In this document: piece by piece, positions 34,657-46,004 of the stretch
Numbering within the stretch: the stretch's first letter is position 1
Layout: each line of letters starts with the position of its first letter
DNA from: Spongilla lacustris
Lineage: Eukaryota > Porifera > Demospongiae > Spongillida > Spongillidae
Direction: 5' to 3'
DNA length: 64,000 nucleotides
Assembly: GCA_949361645.1 (NCBI GenBank)
Contig: OX442415.1
Coordinates: forward strand, 14,611,235 to 14,675,234
Program-made: the position numbers and the translations under genes
Notes under the pieces: model-generated
The model's database searches: none
What the model was told of the DNA's origin: nothing
What the model saw: only the letters and a program-made list of their open reading frames with translations

Positions 34657-35385
34657 TTATGTACAGAGTGAACAATTCCATTCTTCTGCACTTGATGGAA
34701 GAGTATGGAGGCCAACACACTTGATATGAAACCACTGTTCGCAAAGACCACACTGCACCATATCCCCATAGGTGTCAGGCATCTGACAGCTACAAAACAC
34801 ATCTATATTCATGATGAGGGTATGATGGGATCTTTTCACTTCCTTGGTAGGAAAAGGAGTGAAGTTTCTTGTAGTGTAGCACTTTAAGAGGTGGTCTCGC
34901 ATAGTAGCTGGGTCAAACTCGATTTCTTCTAGGCAGTGACCCAGGGCAGCATGCAATGCAAATGCTATTGCAAAAACCCCACAATCATCACTGCCACGCT
35001 GCTTTTGGACGGTAGCAACATTCACAGCTAAGAATGAATTCCCCGCACTCTCACATATTGATGTTCTGTACACCTGGCATAACTGATGGGTTAGGGTCGA
35101 AGAGATATGACTTCCAACCTTACGACAGTCAAAAAGAGTGACTGTACCACCAAGTTGTGCTGACGTTACCCAGTGGGAATCCGACACTATATGAATCTGA
35201 ATGGCATCCATCTTGGCTGGAAGATATCCATTGTTCTGAGCTAGAAGAGTGCTCTGCGATCCATCAATGGTGGGGAACTGCATTCTGGGAAGCTCTTGTG
35301 CATAGAACATATGGTCATCAGTCAGCCATTCATCACCCACTACTTGTTTTTTCATTTCGCGTGTGAAAGGGCACTTTCTCTGTGG
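34657..35385 (-). CDS. Ginger C-terminal exon: Ulp1-like cysteine protease and PHD finger
   Basis: After an acceptor near 35386 the exon runs open to TAA at 34657. The C48 protease signature is complete: SDSHWVTSAQ (catalytic His), VTLFDCRK (Asp), then QKQRGSDDCGVFAIAFA (Gln and Cys). A PHD-type zinc finger follows: CSCQMPDTYGDMVQCGLCEQ, then WFHIKCVGLH and EEWNCSLC, with Cys4-His-Cys3 spacing. Ulp1 proteases cut ubiquitin-like modifiers; PHD fingers often read histone tails. In a transposon these could act on target chromatin, which is inference. This exon has no visible damage. Confidence 0.9.
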   Translation of the reverse strand, partial: PQRKCPFTREMKKQVVGDEWLTDDHMFYAQELPRMQFPTIDGSQSTLLAQNNGYLPAKMDAIQIHIVSDSHWVTSAQLGGTVTLFDCRKVGSHISSTLTHQLCQVYRTSICESAGNSFLAVNVATVQKQRGSDDCGVFAIAFALHAALGHCLEEIEFDPATMRDHLLKCYTTRNFTPFPTKEVKRSHHTLIMNIDVFCSCQMPDTYGDMVQCGLCEQWFHIKCVGLHTLPSSAEEWNCSLCT

Positions 35386-35509
35386 GAAAATAAATGGTAA
35401 ATCATCAGTTTACACACATAATGCAGAGTGCAATCCAAATCAAAATGAGCAGTTTGTACTATATAGGTAGTACATTCCTCTGCTATACACAAAGTAATTT
35501 ACCTTACGA

Positions 35510-37715
35510 ATGGTATCTCGTTTAACAGAAACTGAACAATCCTCCAGTACAGTGCAACCACTGTCAATGCCACCGACTTCAACACAGTCATTTTGATGGA
35601 CACGATTACAGGGTGATGAATGGTCTATTGAAAAAATACCAAGTCTTATATTCTAAGAAAGTGAAAAAGGATATACACAACAAACCTTTAGATTGGCTTC
35701 CTTTGTGACAATCTGAATCATCTTCAGAAGAATGAGGGCTTGCCAGAGTACCAGAAGGAGTAACCTTTAAACAATGCATATTTCATGGTGGCTGAGAGTT
35801 GCATACACCCATGTATTTGTAAACATACATCAGCTGCAGACTGACAAGTATCTGATATTTACACACTAAAATTTTACTTACACAATCTCCTTGTGAAGAA
35901 CTTTGATCTTCATCTTCATCTTCCATACAACATGCATCACTTGATAATTGTAAATTTTTAAGTGGCTGCCAGTAGCACGAGTAGTCTTGCCTTCTTCATT
36001 GCATAGCTCATATACACCATTTGACAGCACATTTATGATTGTGTATGGCCCAAGAAATCTTTCTGTAAGTTTTCCGCCCTTGACCTTTTAACGAGAGGAG
36101 TTTTTCAGCAATACCAACTGGTCACACTGAAATTGGCCTGGTTTGCAGTGCTTTTTATCATATGCTTCTTTCTGCCTCAACTGTGCAGCGATAATGTTGC
36201 CTTTGGCCTCTTCCAATATGTGTGCATGTTCTGAAAATACAGCAGATAGGGATTTTCTTCAAGTTCCCAATATGTCTTGCAGAGATCTTCAGAACATTGC
36301 CGCTCAAGCTCCACATCAATTGGAAGGGTTGCTCGGCGACCAAACATTAACATGAATGGTGTGTATTTAGTAGAGTTGTGTCGGGAAGTGTTATATGTGA
36401 AGGCACAAGTGTCTAGGTAGTGACTCCACATATCCTTCTTTGATGACACATATTTCACCAACATGTTTTGAAGCGTCTGATTGAAGCACTCATCAAGACC
36501 ATTGGCCTACAAGTCAGAGTTGAGAGAGATCGGATGACATCAGTTTGTGTGCACGCATTTTTATATGTATACTACAGCAGACAATAACATTCATGGAACA
36601 AACCTGAGGGTGGTAAGGTGTAGTTAGCCTCCTCTTAATTCTCTGAAAGTTGGTCATTCAGTGCATTACAGAACTCGCTGCCATTGTCTGAAAGCAACAC
36701 ACATGGTAGTCCCATTCACATAAAGATCTATAGTTAAAGTAAGGACACGACCATAATTATTTGGAGCTCACCAAAACATACTATCAGTTGCATGGTAAGA
36801 ACATGCTTTGACCACAAAAATTATCAAACTAAATGAACTAGTAAAGCCATGCACAGATACATGTACAAATAGCTACATGCACAAGTAAATAATTGGTACA
36901 CACGCTGACCTTAAACAGTAAACTTGCCACTGTAGATGCCATTTTGTTGACTGTAGGTACCACCTCAACCCACTTTGTGAAGTAATCACTGATAGTGAGG
37001 ATGTAGCGACTTCCATCCTTTGCAACTGGGCTCAGAGGGCCAATGAAATCAATGCCAACCATGTACCATGAGGCTTTAACTGGAATGGGATGAAGCTCAG
37101 GCACTCCAGTAGTTAGCTTTCTGTTCATGCATTGACACACATCACATTTTGATAGCTGCAGATATATAACAGAACCAGGATTGAATTTGTAATATAAAAA
37201 AATAAAGGAGTACCACTGATGCAGTTAAATAAGGAGCTCACCAAGCTAACAACGTCTTTAACCATGCCATGCCACATGAATCGTTCCTTGATCCTGTACA
37301 GTGTCCTGGTCTTACCCATTTGACCAGAAGTGGAATCAATGTGACATGCCAGTAGGATCTTCTGGCGCTCTTCCAAACTCTGGATGTAACGCAACAGCAC
37401 TTCCTTCTGCATAAAAGATGGCTACTTTATTGGACACATACATAAATACATGTCACTATCAAAAATATCAAAAACGAAAATGGCAGTATTAATTAAACGC
37501 TACTTATATTTACCTTTTCCTTTCCCTGCTTGTGCTTATACAATAGCTCTCCTTCAACAGATATTGTCAACTTCGCCGCTTTCCTTCGTATCACCCTCTT
37601 TTTGGTCTCACTGACACATTTATAGGATACTTCTTCGACACTAAATAGGCATAAGCCTCCTCGACAAGATCATCACAATCAGAACCATCGTCAACTGTTT
37701 CTTCAATCCCCGCCA
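35510..37715 (-). pseudogene. Ginger integrase-like transposase, several exons, damaged
   Basis: Start ATG is at 37715 (MAGIEETVDDGSDCDDLVEE). A KKYPI block (compare the YPYY motif) is followed by a frame slip near 37620, then VIRRKAAKLTISVEGELLYK. Exon 37406-37242 carries the zinc-binding start CHIDSTSGQMGKTRTLYRIK. Exon 37155-36910 has SKCDVCQCMNRK and the first catalytic Asp in VGIDFIGPLSPVA. DNGSEF (second Asp) is near 36688, NGLDECFNQ (Glu) near 36500, and the GPY motif (RFLGPYTIINVL) near 36045. Damage: the slip near 37620, a break after DNGSEFCNALND and a stop near 36090. The second His of the usual HxxxxxGHxG zinc motif is Gln. Confidence 0.8.
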
Positions 37716-38064
37716 TCACTCGCAAACTGATGTCAACCACGTGGACGTATGAAATAAATCTTCGGACCTTTTTTTCTGGACACAGACCTTTTTTTTCAGA
37801 TAAAATTGGTCCGAACGGACCAAGATTTTCTGAAAATATTGGTCCGGGACCAAAATTTTCAGCGGACCGAAATTTTCGTGACAGTACATGTACATAGTGG
37901 CAGGATATGAATATGATATTAACCCCTTCTGTAAGCTCAAAACACATCTGCACAATTTGTCCTCTTATGCCTGCCTATCAGTTAATCTCTTAAAGTCATT
38001 GGCCCCATAACCCCTTGACACATCCTATAGCTACACTGTAGCTGTAACCCCAGGACACTGTTCA

Positions 38065-38065
<1 letters not shown>

Positions 38066-38128
<63 letters not shown>

Positions 38129-38156
38129 ACACACGCACACACACACTCGTGTACAC
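38066..38156. repeat. (CA)n microsatellite
   Basis: About 90 bp of ACAC… with a few GC and AT interruptions, just outside the Ginger element. Confidence 0.97.
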
Positions 38157-38561
38157 ACCACGTTATAGTGTACTGTTCTAAGCACACACCATATCCAGAA
38201 ATGGCCCATACATAGGCGGTCATCTTGCTTTTTATTTCAAATTGAATTTTAAACACTTGTAAAATGTCCTATAAATCGGTCTGATCATGAAATATGTACT
38301 TCAAAAAATTATTCCATTAACCATTCTTGAACTAAAATCAAGACAAAAAATTAATTTCTACCGCGCATAATTTATTCATCAAAATATGTCATTACATAAT
38401 GCCTTGCGTCATCTGCCAGAATTATTCAACTAATATTGATATTAATTGAACAAAATGGTGAATAAATATATGCACAGTAAGTTAATTTAGCTGAAGGTAT
38501 AACTTAACTACATGTATATCTATACTATACTACCAATAGGCCGTTAATAACCGGACAATGT

Positions 38562-38599
<38 letters not shown>
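38562..38599. repeat. 38-nt pure G homopolymer
   Basis: An uninterrupted run of 38 G on the plus strand, the longest of at least fifteen G or C runs in the window. 38160-38560 and 38600-39140 show no gene that I can support. A matching C run lies at 39143-39169. Confidence 0.95.
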
Positions 38600-38601
<2 letters not shown>

Positions 38602-39141
38602 GAGAGCGTTTTGAACCCGATATGAAAGAGCGAGGGAGAGCCCGATATGGTTACTGCCAGCTTCTGGCCTGATACAAAAGTACGATAGGAATTAACTCGC
38701 GATCGACTACTCAGCACCGGACACTTTTGACCTATATAGTGGCGTGGGTTGTTTTCCTTATCGTGTTCGTTTAGCCTGCTTGCGCACAGCTCGACGAATG
38801 AAGCGCGCATAGATATTTGCAAATGGCACTTTTCAGTACAGTTGCGACCTACGTAGGTATTTCAGCCTTACCTAGATTGATTAACATCAAATCTGCACGT
38901 GCCGTATTTTGAACGTATTTTGAATCTTTGTCTGCATACATGTGTATGGCCAGGCCTGAGTCAGTACTACACGCGCGCGTAAAGCGCTTTAATATTACTG
39001 CAAATCACCTTCGCGGGGCTTTACCAATGTATCCCAATGCTTTCATTTTTTTTTTTAAGAAAAGTTAAACTCTGTAGACTGTAGCGCTGAGCAGTCTATC
39101 ACTAGGCCAAAGCCTCTGCATCAGGTTAAAAGCATACTATA

Positions 39142-39172
<31 letters not shown>

Positions 39173-39761
39173 TTGGATATGGTATACGGATACGTGTACT
39201 TACGCTAAATGTACTTGCTTGCAAATTTCATGAGCGCTGATCGCAAAGCCTTCAGAACTGCTGTATGGGAGGCTTTGGATGGCACAAAAAATCAATTGTT
39301 TTTTTTAGCCACATAATAGCTTGCGCAATGTTCACAAGCAGCCTGTCAGCAGAAATCAATTTTTAGAAAATATGATCCATATATGCATTGTTGTGGTGGA
39401 GGAATCATGAGACATACGTCCCAACCATAGCGCTAGCTAAACTAGCAAGCAAGTACTTGCGCATTTTTAGGTATTTTTCTTTTAGAAGAAAAGGTTGCGC
39501 CCGGAGAGGCGTGGCATCTTGCATGAAAGGCTGCACGCGCATTTACAAATGTATCTAAGGCAAAATTCAAACTCACCTGGTTTAACTGTAACAGTAAATT
39601 ATTTTCATTGATATATGTAATATAAATGAATGCTTATTCTCTGCTCGTTTTAAATTTTATTTCTATATATCTTTGTTTACGTCCGTACACGTTTATTTCG
39701 CGATATGACAATAAAGATTACATCGCCTTTTGCGATATATCACGCCAACACTGTACTATGG

Positions 39762-40050
39762 TCCTCCCTCTACCGGTGCCCCTCTTCCCTTTACGGGAGC
39801 CCCTCCTCCCTCTACTGGTGCCCCTCCTCCCCTTACTGATGCCCCTCCTCCCTCTACTGGTGCCCCTCCTCCCTCTACTGGTGCCCCTCCTCCCCCTACT
39901 GATGCCCCTCCTCCCCCAACTGATGCCCCTCCTCCCTCTACTGGTGCCCCTCCTCCCTGTACTGGTGCCCAACCTCCCCCTACTGATGCCCCTCCTCCCT
40001 TTACTGGTGCCCCTCCTCCCTCTACTGGTGCCCCTCCTCCCCCCTATACA
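39762..40050. repeat. 21-bp minisatellite (CCCCTCCTCCCTCTACTGGTG)
   Basis: About 13 units with changes such as ACTGATG and GGGAG. The plus frame reads APPPSTG repeats and other frames are also open. I found no start, splice site or homology supporting a protein, so it is treated as a non-coding array. 39170-39760 has nothing recognisable. Confidence 0.92.
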
Positions 40051-40287
40051 TGTACAGGTTGCCCTCAAGGTGTTTATGAAAATGCACCATGGCAGAATGT
40101 CTTGATAATTTCAAAATGGTCAACACATCATACACACACACAAACCAATACCCATGCATAGAAGCTTCACCACCCCAGCCACACCTGTAATGGCAGACAT
40201 ATACTGTAAGGTGCATTGTATTGACAGACAGCTAACCAAACCACTATTCACTATCAAAGTTACACAGGTACATGTAAACGTAGACCA

Positions 40288-40552
40288 TCAGTCATTAGAA
40301 GGGTTAGATGGGGGAGGGGGAGGAGAGGTAGGCTGTTGGGGGGCGTTGGTCCCCTCTGTACTAAGGAAGTCATCTAACTGTTGCACCCAACTGTAGTCTT
40401 CATCCTCATCATCCCATCGGTCAGCTGGTGGGTGGGAGAACACACCCGTTTCACCACTGTCCTCTTCTGGTAGTTCAAGCACATTGTCCTTCTGTAGAGA
40501 CATTGCTGCTGCTCTTAAGGTATCCTTACTATCAGCGGAGAAGTGATTAGGC
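40288..40552 (-). CDS. NLR gene 2, probable terminal exon (acidic and Pro-rich tail)
   Basis: The acceptor CCATGTAG precedes 40552, and the first base completes a codon from two carried bases, the same phase as the LRR exons. The exon reads PNHFSADSKDTLRAAAMSLQ, a helical piece, then DRWDDEDEDYSWVQQLDDFL and a proline run before TGA at 40288. The strongly acidic W/D/E stretch resembles short acidic docking motifs. Assignment to NLR gene 2 rests on strand, phase and order only. Confidence 0.55.
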
Positions 40553-40899
40553 CTACATGGAGGTGGGTGGAGCTGCATAATTATTCCAATACCTTACTAT
40601 AGCATTAGACCATTTTCAGTAGTAAAGATTGCAACACGCTAATCTCTTGGTGGGGAGGGATCATTGGGTGCATTATACTTCTACTGGTGTATATGCTCCA
40701 CTGGTCTATGACCCACCATGTTGATATGCTACAGCATATGCATGTGCATATACATGTACTCTGAAATGATGATCATGTCTCCAAGTACCACCATGTAGAT
40801 GTATATACTCCCTATATGGAGCATGCAGGTGCACATGGGACTGGACTGGGGACCAGGTGGAGGTGCACTATTGTGGGGAGGGTGGCGGCTGTCCAGATC

Positions 40900-41046
40900 A
40901 CCAGAGCACAAGGTATTGGAAATTATAATCTTGTAGTGCACACATTCCCTGAGGTGTGGTAGCACTGCCAACAGAACATTTGGAATATCACCAAATACTG
41001 AGGTCCTTAGCAAACAGTGCTGCCAAGAGCTTTGCCATAAGAGCAC
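40900..41046 (-). CDS. Tentative LRR-like exon, NLR gene 2
   Basis: One frame reads GACALMAKLLAALFAKDL, typical of an LRR helix. Shortly after, another frame reads GDIPNVLLAVLPHLRECVHY. The two are out of frame, so there is either an indel or a border that I have not located. Confidence 0.35.
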
Positions 41047-41309
41047 ACGCCCCTGCTGCTTAAACCTCTAAGTCTGTGACCAGTGTATGGTGCATGTATG
41101 TACCTATGACATGTATATGTCACTAGTGCTCAAGTAAACTGCATCAAAACATTTTGACTACATTACCAGGGTTCAACCTACATGTAAGGGTTGCCACAAA
41201 TTATATTCATTTAGGTGGCAGGACTATCATAACAGCTATGATAAAGTTTTATGGCCAACCCTGCATACCTGCATGTAGTACAAAATGGACCAAAGCTACT
41301 GTACTTTGT

Positions 41310-41336
41310 CCCCCCCCCCCCCCCCCCCCCCCCCCC
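41310..41336. repeat. 27-nt pure C homopolymer
   Basis: An uninterrupted run of C in an intron of NLR gene 2, 50 bp from the mini-exon at 41386-41412. Confidence 0.95.
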
Positions 41337-41385
41337 TGGATGGGCCACGAGGGCTGGTACGTATATATATACATGTATGACTTAC

Positions 41386-41412
41386 CATAGAGGAACAATA
41401 TCATTGCTCAAG
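41386..41412 (-). CDS. Possible 27-nt micro-exon, NLR gene 2
   Basis: CTTACAG then 27 nt then GTAAGTC, in the LRR phase (1 + 24 + 2). It encodes LSNDIVPL, which matches the beta-strand part of an LRR (LxLSxNxI). Such small exons are easy to imagine by chance. Confidence 0.4.
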
Positions 41413-41668
41413 CTGTAAGGAAAGGAGACATGCATCAACACAACCAATAGTCACCATGGCAACATATATGTACAGTTGACTCATACACAATGCACATGTA
41501 ATCACTACTCCCTACCACCTGCCATATACATGGATACTAAGACATAAGTGCTATGTACACAGCTTTAGGGAAGGGGATTTTCCCCTGTGGTCATGTCTAT
41601 GGTATCCATGACACTGACAAAGTGCATGTTACTCCCCCTACACCTGTACATGTAGGCAGCCAACTTAC

Positions 41669-41749
41669 CTAAGCTTCTTCAGGGGGCAGTGATTGATGAT
41701 CTGTAGCAAGCAGTTTATGCTATCATCACCAATGTTGGTTTCCCTTAGG
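41669..41749 (-). CDS. NLR gene 2, LRR exon
   Basis: 81 nt between CATCCAG and AG|GTAAGTT, in LRR phase. It reads LRETNIGDDSINCLLQIINH then CPLKKL, a textbook ribonuclease-inhibitor-type repeat (LxxTNIGDDSI…L…I..CPLKKL). Confidence 0.8.
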
Positions 41750-42029
41750 CTGGATGGATAGAAACAAGAGGTGACATACACACCACACATCCCAACACCT
41801 CTCTGATGTCATGTCATCACTGTCATGATGCAATACCCTGTCACTGATGGGAGGTGTGGTCTGAAAGTTACCCAAAATAATGCCCCACAGCATAGTTAAA
41901 TCCAGAGGACACACAACACATGCCTACAAATATGGATAGCATTATAACAACTATCCTTCCTCCCCTCCCCTCTTGGCACAGAAAAGTAGCCAAATCATAT
42001 ATCCAAGATTTGGGAGGTGTTTCTAGCTA

Positions 42030-43492
42030 TGCTACAGAGGATGGAGGGGAGGTGCCCCATGATGGAGGAGGGGAGGTGCCCCTTTATGGAGGAGGGGAGG
42101 TGCCCCTTTATGGAGGAGGGGAGATACCCCTTGATGGAGGAGGGGAGGTGCCCCCTTGATGGAGGAGGGGAGGTGCCCCCTTGATGGAGGAGGGGAGGTG
42201 CCCCTTTATGGAGGAGGGGAGGTGCCCCTTGATGGAGGAGGGGAGGTGACCCCTTGATGGAGGAGGGGAGGTGCCCATTGATGGAGGAGGGGAGGTGCCT
42301 CTTGATGGAGGAGGGGAGGTGCCCCATGATGGAGGAGGGGAGGTGCCCCTTGATGGAGGAGGGGAGGTGCCCCTTAATGGGGAAGGAGGTGCCCCATGAT
42401 GGAGGATGGGAGGTGCCCCTTGATGGGGGAGGGGTGGTGACCCTTGATGGGGGAGGGAAGTGCCCCATGATGGAGGAGGGGAGGTGCCCCATGATGGAGG
42501 AGGGGAGGTGCCCCTTTATGGAGGAGGGGAGATGCCCCTTGATGGAGTAGGGGAGGTGCCCCTTGATGGAGGAGGGGAGGTGTCCCTTGATGGAGGAGGG
42601 GAGACACCCATGATGGAGGAGGGGAGGTGCCCCTTGATGGAGGAGGGGAGGGGCCCCTTGATGGAGGAGGGGAGGTGCCCCTTGATGGAGGAGGGGAGGT
42701 GCCCCTTGATGGAGGAGGGGAGGTGCCCCTCGATGGAGGAGGGGAGACGCCCATGATGGAGGGGAGGTGCCCCTTGATGGAGGAGGGGTGGTGCCTCTTG
42801 ATGGAGGAGGGGAGATGCCCATGATGGAGGAGGGGAGGTGTCCCTTGATGGAGGAGGGGAGGTGCCCCTTGATGGAGGAGGGGAGGTGCCCCTTGATGGA
42901 GGAGGGGAGGTGCCCCTCGATGGAGGAGGGGAGACGCCCATGATGGAGGGGAGGTGCCCCTTGATGGAGGAGGGGTGGTGCCTCTTGATGGAGGAGGGGA
43001 GATGCCCATGATGGAGGAGGGGAGGTGTCTCTTGATGGATGAGGGGAGGTGCCCCTTGATGAGGGGGGAGGTGTCCTTGATGGAGGTGGGGAGGTGCCCC
43101 TTGATGGAGGAGGGGAGGTGCCCCTTGATGGAGGAGGGGAGGTGCCCCTTGATGGAGGAGGGGAGGTGCCCCTTGATGGAGGAGGGGAGGTGCCCCTTGA
43201 TGGAGGAGGGGAGGTGCCCCTCAATGGAGGAGGGGAGATGCCCATGATGGAGGAGGGGAGGTGCCCCTTGATGGAGGAGGGGTGGTGCCTCTTGATGGAG
43301 GAGGGGAGATGCCCATGATGGAGGAGGGGAGGTGCCCCTTGATGGATGGAGGAGGGGAGACGCCCATGATGGAGGAGGGGAGGTGTCCCTTGATGGAGGA
43401 GGGGAGGTGCCCCTTGATGGAGGAGGGAAGGTGCCCCTTGATGAGGGGGGAGGTGTCCCTTGATGGAGAAGGGGAGGTCCCCCTTGATGCTG
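42030..43492. repeat. 24-bp G-rich minisatellite, about 60 units
   Basis: Units of ATGGAGGAGGGGAGGTGCCC + CTTG with higher-order blocks, for example a recurring segment with CTCGATGG, GAGACGCCCATG and TGGTGCCTCTTG. The plus strand carries many runs of GG and GGGG. Since 24 is a multiple of three, very long frames open on both strands (plus MEEGRCPL, minus SSIKGHLP). These are not accepted as genes. The array lies in an intron of NLR gene 2. Confidence 0.96.
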
Positions 43493-43649
43493 GGTACATG
43501 TACGTACATAGTCTCTCAAGGACTGCCAGAAGAATTCTTTTCAAAAATGAATCTGTTGTGCAAATTACAGTAAGGCTGTTAATCACTAAGCCTAGAACCT
43601 TCCACTGGGGTAAGTATGTGTAAGCACCCAACATGCATCTTAATGTGTG

Positions 43650-44060
43650 CCAATGTGCCCAATTGACTGATTGGAAGAAAATGGGGCAAAGGACCCCCTG
43701 AGCAGTGACCCCTGACCTGTTGACCGAGGGAAGCTGCTGTGAGGGACACAGGTTACCAGCTGGGAGTCCCTGTGGCCAGGCCATGTGTGGCTTGTCAGGC
43801 ACCAGATGGTGTCCACCAACTGGATGACCTATGTGCCAAGCCAGGACGTTGGCCTTTGGGTCCCCAAATTAGAAAGTCAAGTTTGGTAGGGACCCGCCCC
43901 TGGCTACATTTTGATATGTGTAGGCATGACAGCAAATAGAAGATACAAGGGAGGGGGGTACAAGGTGAAGCAGGGGTGGAGGGAGATGCAAATGGGCGAG
44001 CTCTCCTGAAGCGCGGCAGACAATCGGACAGACAAGGCTCGCACACCCCTCCCTACTAGC
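43650..44060 (-). mobile_element. Dispersed repeat, inverted fragment
   Basis: The reverse complement matches 45480-45910 over most of its length, with shared blocks CTTCAGGAGAGCT, TTGCTGTCATGCCTA, GCGGGTCCCTACC, GGGACCC and CCAATCAGTCAA. It also matches 33430-33590 in part. No coding sequence is kept. Confidence 0.8.
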
Positions 44061-45277
44061 TATGGCGATGTGCCTTACTGTAACTTAAGAGGAACATGTA
44101 CTTGAGTGATGTTTAGGTCTCATGAATGGTAAGAAAAGAGCACAACATTGTAACATTTGATCTTTCCCCAACAACACCATGATGTGACTTTTGGGAACTA
44201 GTGTACCACCCAAGTAATGTACCTGACACCTCTGTGGTGGGAACATGTTACCATTACCTCACAATGGAATAATTTTGTCACCATTGGGCCCCAGTTAAAG
44301 TACATGTTGTTAGTATCTGCACCAGGGACATTCTATGGCTGATCACCTAGTAAATAACACTGCACCCTCTCAGATTTATGTTTTATAAAGTTATCACACC
44401 AATTATCACCTTGTGCCAGTAAATAGATTAGGAGATAAAAAAGTTTTGTTTTTATTAATCATTCTGTTCTTAATAAAAGGTCCAAACATGGCATGTAAGG
44501 TGTTCAGATTTAATCATTGTTAGGATCCATCTCCAAATGAATTTTGGAAAAATCAGCGTCATTGTTACGTTAACATTTTTACCCCCCCGCCCCCCCCCCC
44601 CCCTGTCTCCCAACCAGCCTATGGGCCTGATGTAAATGTACTTTTTCTGCATGTCTGATAACTTGTTATTATGCATACTAACACTACAGTGAAATCTGCA
44701 TTAGTGGTCACCTGAGTTGGCTGGTTAGTTTTTGTTGATATTGTATGTATATGATACTCATTAGGCACAAAACCAGCTTCTGCAAGCTAATATCATGTGA
44801 CTGTTAAAAAGATTGACATGAGTATGGTATGAATATCGTATCAAGTTTTAGCAATATGTACATTGGCTACAGTCAATCTCTAGCGAAGACGATTCCAATT
44901 ACAGCACAGTAAACAGTTTTTAACGCAATCACATGATGTTTCTCTGTCACAGGCGGTGCTCATTTCAAGACTAGACCAATCAAGGCACACCTCAGACATG
45001 GTATTTCTAAACCTGATTACATAGACTAGGGTCAGGGTGTTGTAATACAATTGTGCCTTCCACATTTATACATGTGTTTGATGGTTGCACGCAGTCTTGA
45101 CATTTTGATTGTTTGAAGCTCTCAACACGATGAGTTCACCATGTCCATGCCACCCCACTCATGGCAAGCTGTGCAAGGTAATTTTAAACACTCATTACGT
45201 GCATGAGTCACAACACGTGCACACAACACACATACAAGTAAACACACACAAGTGAACAAACACAACACGTGCACACA
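44061..45277. other. No gene seen; poly-C tract and CA-rich stretch
   Basis: A C-rich run interrupted by G lies at 44582-44604, and a loose ACACA repeat at 45200-45277. No exon with splice borders and family resemblance was found. Confidence 0.6.
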
Positions 45278-45915
45278 AGGTACCGTTTAGGGGGCTAAAC
45301 AGAGTTTTTAATGGGGATCTAGTAATTCCCCATCAGCATTTGCAGGCAGACGTTTGCGGTTATTCAGGCTCATTGCCTTAAGCGGACGCGAGCATTGTCC
45401 TTCCCATTGTTACCCTTTGTGCGCCATGGCCGGCTTGTGAGATTATATGCACACTTTGGCAGACTCCCAGCACTCCCCGGTGCTTCAGGAGAGCTTGTCG
45501 GTTCGCATCACCCTCCCTCCCCCCCTGCATCACCTTTGTACCCCTTCTGTGTATTTCTTACTTGCTGTCATGCCTATTCATATTAAATGCAGCCAGGGCG
45601 GGTCCCTACCGGGCTTGACCTTCTAACTTGGGGACCCAAGCCGGGGCCAGCGTCCTGGCTTGGTACACAGGTCACCCAGCTGGTGGCCAGTGCCACCATC
45701 TTGTGCCTGTCTCCCCAAGTCCCCCCCCCCCCCCCCACATGACCTAACAAGCCACACATGGCTTGGCCTCAGGGACTCCCAGCTGGTGACCGGCATCACT
45801 CATGGGAGCTCACCACGGCCAACAGGTCGGGATTGCAGGGTCACAGCTCAGGGGGGTTGTCGCCCTGGCCCCCTATTCTCGCCAATCAGTCAACTGGGCA
45901 TGTTGGGGGACCTGA
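45278..45915 (+). mobile_element. Dispersed repeat, internally deleted copy of the recombinase element
   Basis: Starts GGTACCGTTTAGGGGGCTAA, like 32084, and contains the right-hand blocks of the family (GCCAGCGTCCTGGCTTGGTA and CAATCAGTCAACTGG) without the recombinase. A C run lies at 45721-45736. Confidence 0.75.
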
Positions 45916-46004
45916 GCACAGAAGCATGTACACATGTAGCTGGGGAGCTTAGGGCCCGGGTGCCTACACCTACTTAGCCTGGGGAAGGTACTAGACATGA
46001 TAGC

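Larger units (their letters stand above)
34131..37887. mobile_element. Ginger-type DNA transposon (34135-37883) with GTAC duplications
   Basis: Ends read TGTCAC… and …GTGACA. The first and last 130 bp or so are inverted copies rich in GGTCC-type blocks (AAAATTTTGGTCCCGGACC-like). GTAC flanks both sides (34131-34134, 37884-37887). Inside, on the minus strand, is an intron-containing Gypsy-like integrase with GPY motif, then a Ulp1 protease and a PHD finger. That set is described for Ginger1 transposons. Ginger1 normally targets CCGG/CCGT, so a GTAC duplication would be a departure. Confidence 0.85.

Noticed and set aside
36177..37412. Gypsy LTR retrotransposon
   Set aside because: No LTRs, gag, protease or RT were seen; inverted ends, a 4-bp duplication, introns and Ulp1/PHD domains fit a Ginger DNA transposon.
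39626..40161. Proline-rich protein (APPPSTG repeats)
   Set aside because: 21-bp minisatellite open in several frames; no exon borders or start context.
41995..43519. Frames of up to 504 codons on the minus strand
   Set aside because: Product of the 24-bp array; equally long frames exist on the other strand.
43540..43600. Minus-strand LRR-like exon (FLKRILLAVLERL)
   Set aside because: Phase does not fit the neighbouring LRR exons and the resemblance is only to a generic leucine-rich helix.
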